Origin: Bacteroidales bacterium
GTDB lineage: Bacteria > Bacteroidota > Bacteroidia > Bacteroidales > Marinilabiliaceae
NCBI GenBank assembly: GCA_003249255.1
Contig: QKJP01000036.1
Span: forward strand, 62,001-126,000
Reading direction: 5' to 3'
Length of the DNA stretch: 64,000 nt
The position numbers and the translations under genes are program-made. Positions 63,592 to 64,000 of the stretch are shown piece by piece. Each line of letters begins with the position of its first letter. The stretch's first letter is position 1. Under the pieces are notes generated by a model, which did no database searches, had not been told where the DNA came from, and saw only the letters and a list, made by a program, of their open reading frames with translations.

Positions 63592-63878
63592 TCAATCAGA
63601 TTTTTGCCTTGCACTTCGTATATTTACAATATAGATTTGTTTCTTTTAGGTTTAAACTGGTAAGTAATGATAGTAAGCCGATTTAATGGTCCTCTGAATA
63701 AATTCTTTTTTGATGAAGGTTGAAGTAGATAAGGGTTGGTTTAGAGTAGTTTAAAGAAATGTTGAACTTCAGTAAAGAAGTTGTTTACTTCCCTGTCAGA
63801 CCAGTTATTTTCCAAGTATGTGATGATTTCATCAAAGACTTTTTCTGCTCGTTTAGACCAAATAAGTTCTATAGCCAT
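63592..63878 (-). pseudogene. RelE/ParE-family toxin gene, disrupted
   Basis: From ATG 63878 the frame reads MAIELIWSKRAEKVFDEIIT, YLENNWSDREVNNFFTEVQ and FFKLL, then TAA at 63741-63743. The frame continues with TNPYLLQPSSKKNLFRGPLN and RLTIITYQFKPKRNKSIL, the normal middle of a RelE/ParE toxin. A further TAA at 63624-63626 follows, but the +1 frame there gives VNIRSARQKSD and stop (TGA 63592-63594), the typical C-terminal NIRSARQ motif. One nonsense mutation and one missing base therefore account for the loss. The start overlaps the stop of the antitoxin gene (ATGGCTATAG). The toxin should be inactive. Confidence 0.8.
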
Positions 63879-64000
63879 TTCTCATATTTTGAAATGACTT
63901 CATTGTGAGATTTAGTTTTGCCGTTTTTTATGTCAGCAAGACCTTGCTCAATTTCATCCTTTTCGTCTTTGCTAATTGTTTCCCACCAATCAGATTCTGA
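63869..64000 (-). CDS. Antitoxin, C-terminal part (5' end outside window)
   Basis: The frame open from the window edge encodes SESDWWETISKDEKDEIEQG, LADIKNGKTKSHNEVISKYE and KWL, then TAG at 63869-63871. The IENGKxxSHEEVMxKYxKWL-like end is typical of antitoxins that accompany RelE/ParE toxins in Bacteroidota. The stop overlaps the toxin ATG by a few bases, the standard layout. The gene appears intact in the visible part even though the toxin is broken, an arrangement that is expected to be harmless. Confidence 0.75.
   Translation of the reverse strand, partial: SESDWWETISKDEKDEIEQGLADIKNGKTKSHNEVISKYEKWL

Overview
The window is low-GC chromosomal DNA from a member of the Bacteroidota, most likely a marine or sediment Bacteroidia near the Marinilabiliales (lineage is an inference). 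Direct signs are type IX secretion (T9SS) sorting domains on two very large secreted proteins, a TonB-dependent receptor with a carboxypeptidase-like N-terminus, Bacteroidota-type -7 elements (TAnnTTTG), a MuiA/DUF4139 protein, Crp/Fnr and MalT-like regulators of the type common in this phylum, and long AT-rich spacers full of small palindromic repeats. No rRNA, tRNA, CRISPR array, prophage or intact transposase gene was seen.

Layout. 0-5 kb: the 3' part of deoC, a hypothetical gene, a TonB-dependent receptor operon and a lipoprotein. 5.2-7.1 kb: the first copy of a MITE-like element and two overlapping membrane-protein genes, the second frameshifted. 7.4-13.7 kb: a large multi-PAS hybrid histidine kinase, a receiver-domain remnant, then a histidine kinase/OmpR-type regulator pair. 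13.9-18.8 kb: twin secreted proteins built only from GH2-type jelly-roll domains, followed by a run of small exported proteins, including an ankyrin gene broken by a stop codon. 18.9-25.1 kb: a small HTH protein, a TPR/LuxR-type membrane regulator broken by a stop in its signal peptide, and a divergent 1123-residue T9SS cargo protein. 25.2-31 kb: three MITE copies bracketing a MuiA/TonB-plug fusion and a second hybrid kinase. 31-42 kb: MalT-like regulator, ABC exporter, RsgA, ABC-F protein, polyprenyl synthase, ArsR regulator and QueD. 42-52 kb: broken M28 peptidase, AspT/YidE-type transporter, a locally duplicated lipoprotein region, CDP-alcohol phosphatidyltransferase, Crp/Fnr regulator and unknown genes. 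52.5-57.1 kb: a 1544-residue protein with 45 Cys-containing repeats and a T9SS tail. 57-64 kb: glutaredoxin/SPOR-like fusion, YfhO-family membrane protein, lipoprotein, YgjP-like metallopeptidase, dGTPase, and a decayed toxin-antitoxin pair at the edge.

Three features stand out. (1) A family of about 270-bp elements with imperfect terminal inverted repeats and several conserved hairpins occurs five times, twice flanking single genes in inverted orientation; one copy sits at the junction of a local duplication. (2) At least four genes carry an in-frame TAA after which the same reading frame continues with convincing homologous sequence, and two show frameshifts, so gene decay is frequent here. 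(3) Several proteins have unusual architecture: the 45-repeat protein with a four-module higher-order period, the TonB-plug insertion in MuiA, and the twin non-catalytic GH2-like proteins behind a two-component system whose likely target box lies in front of the first twin.
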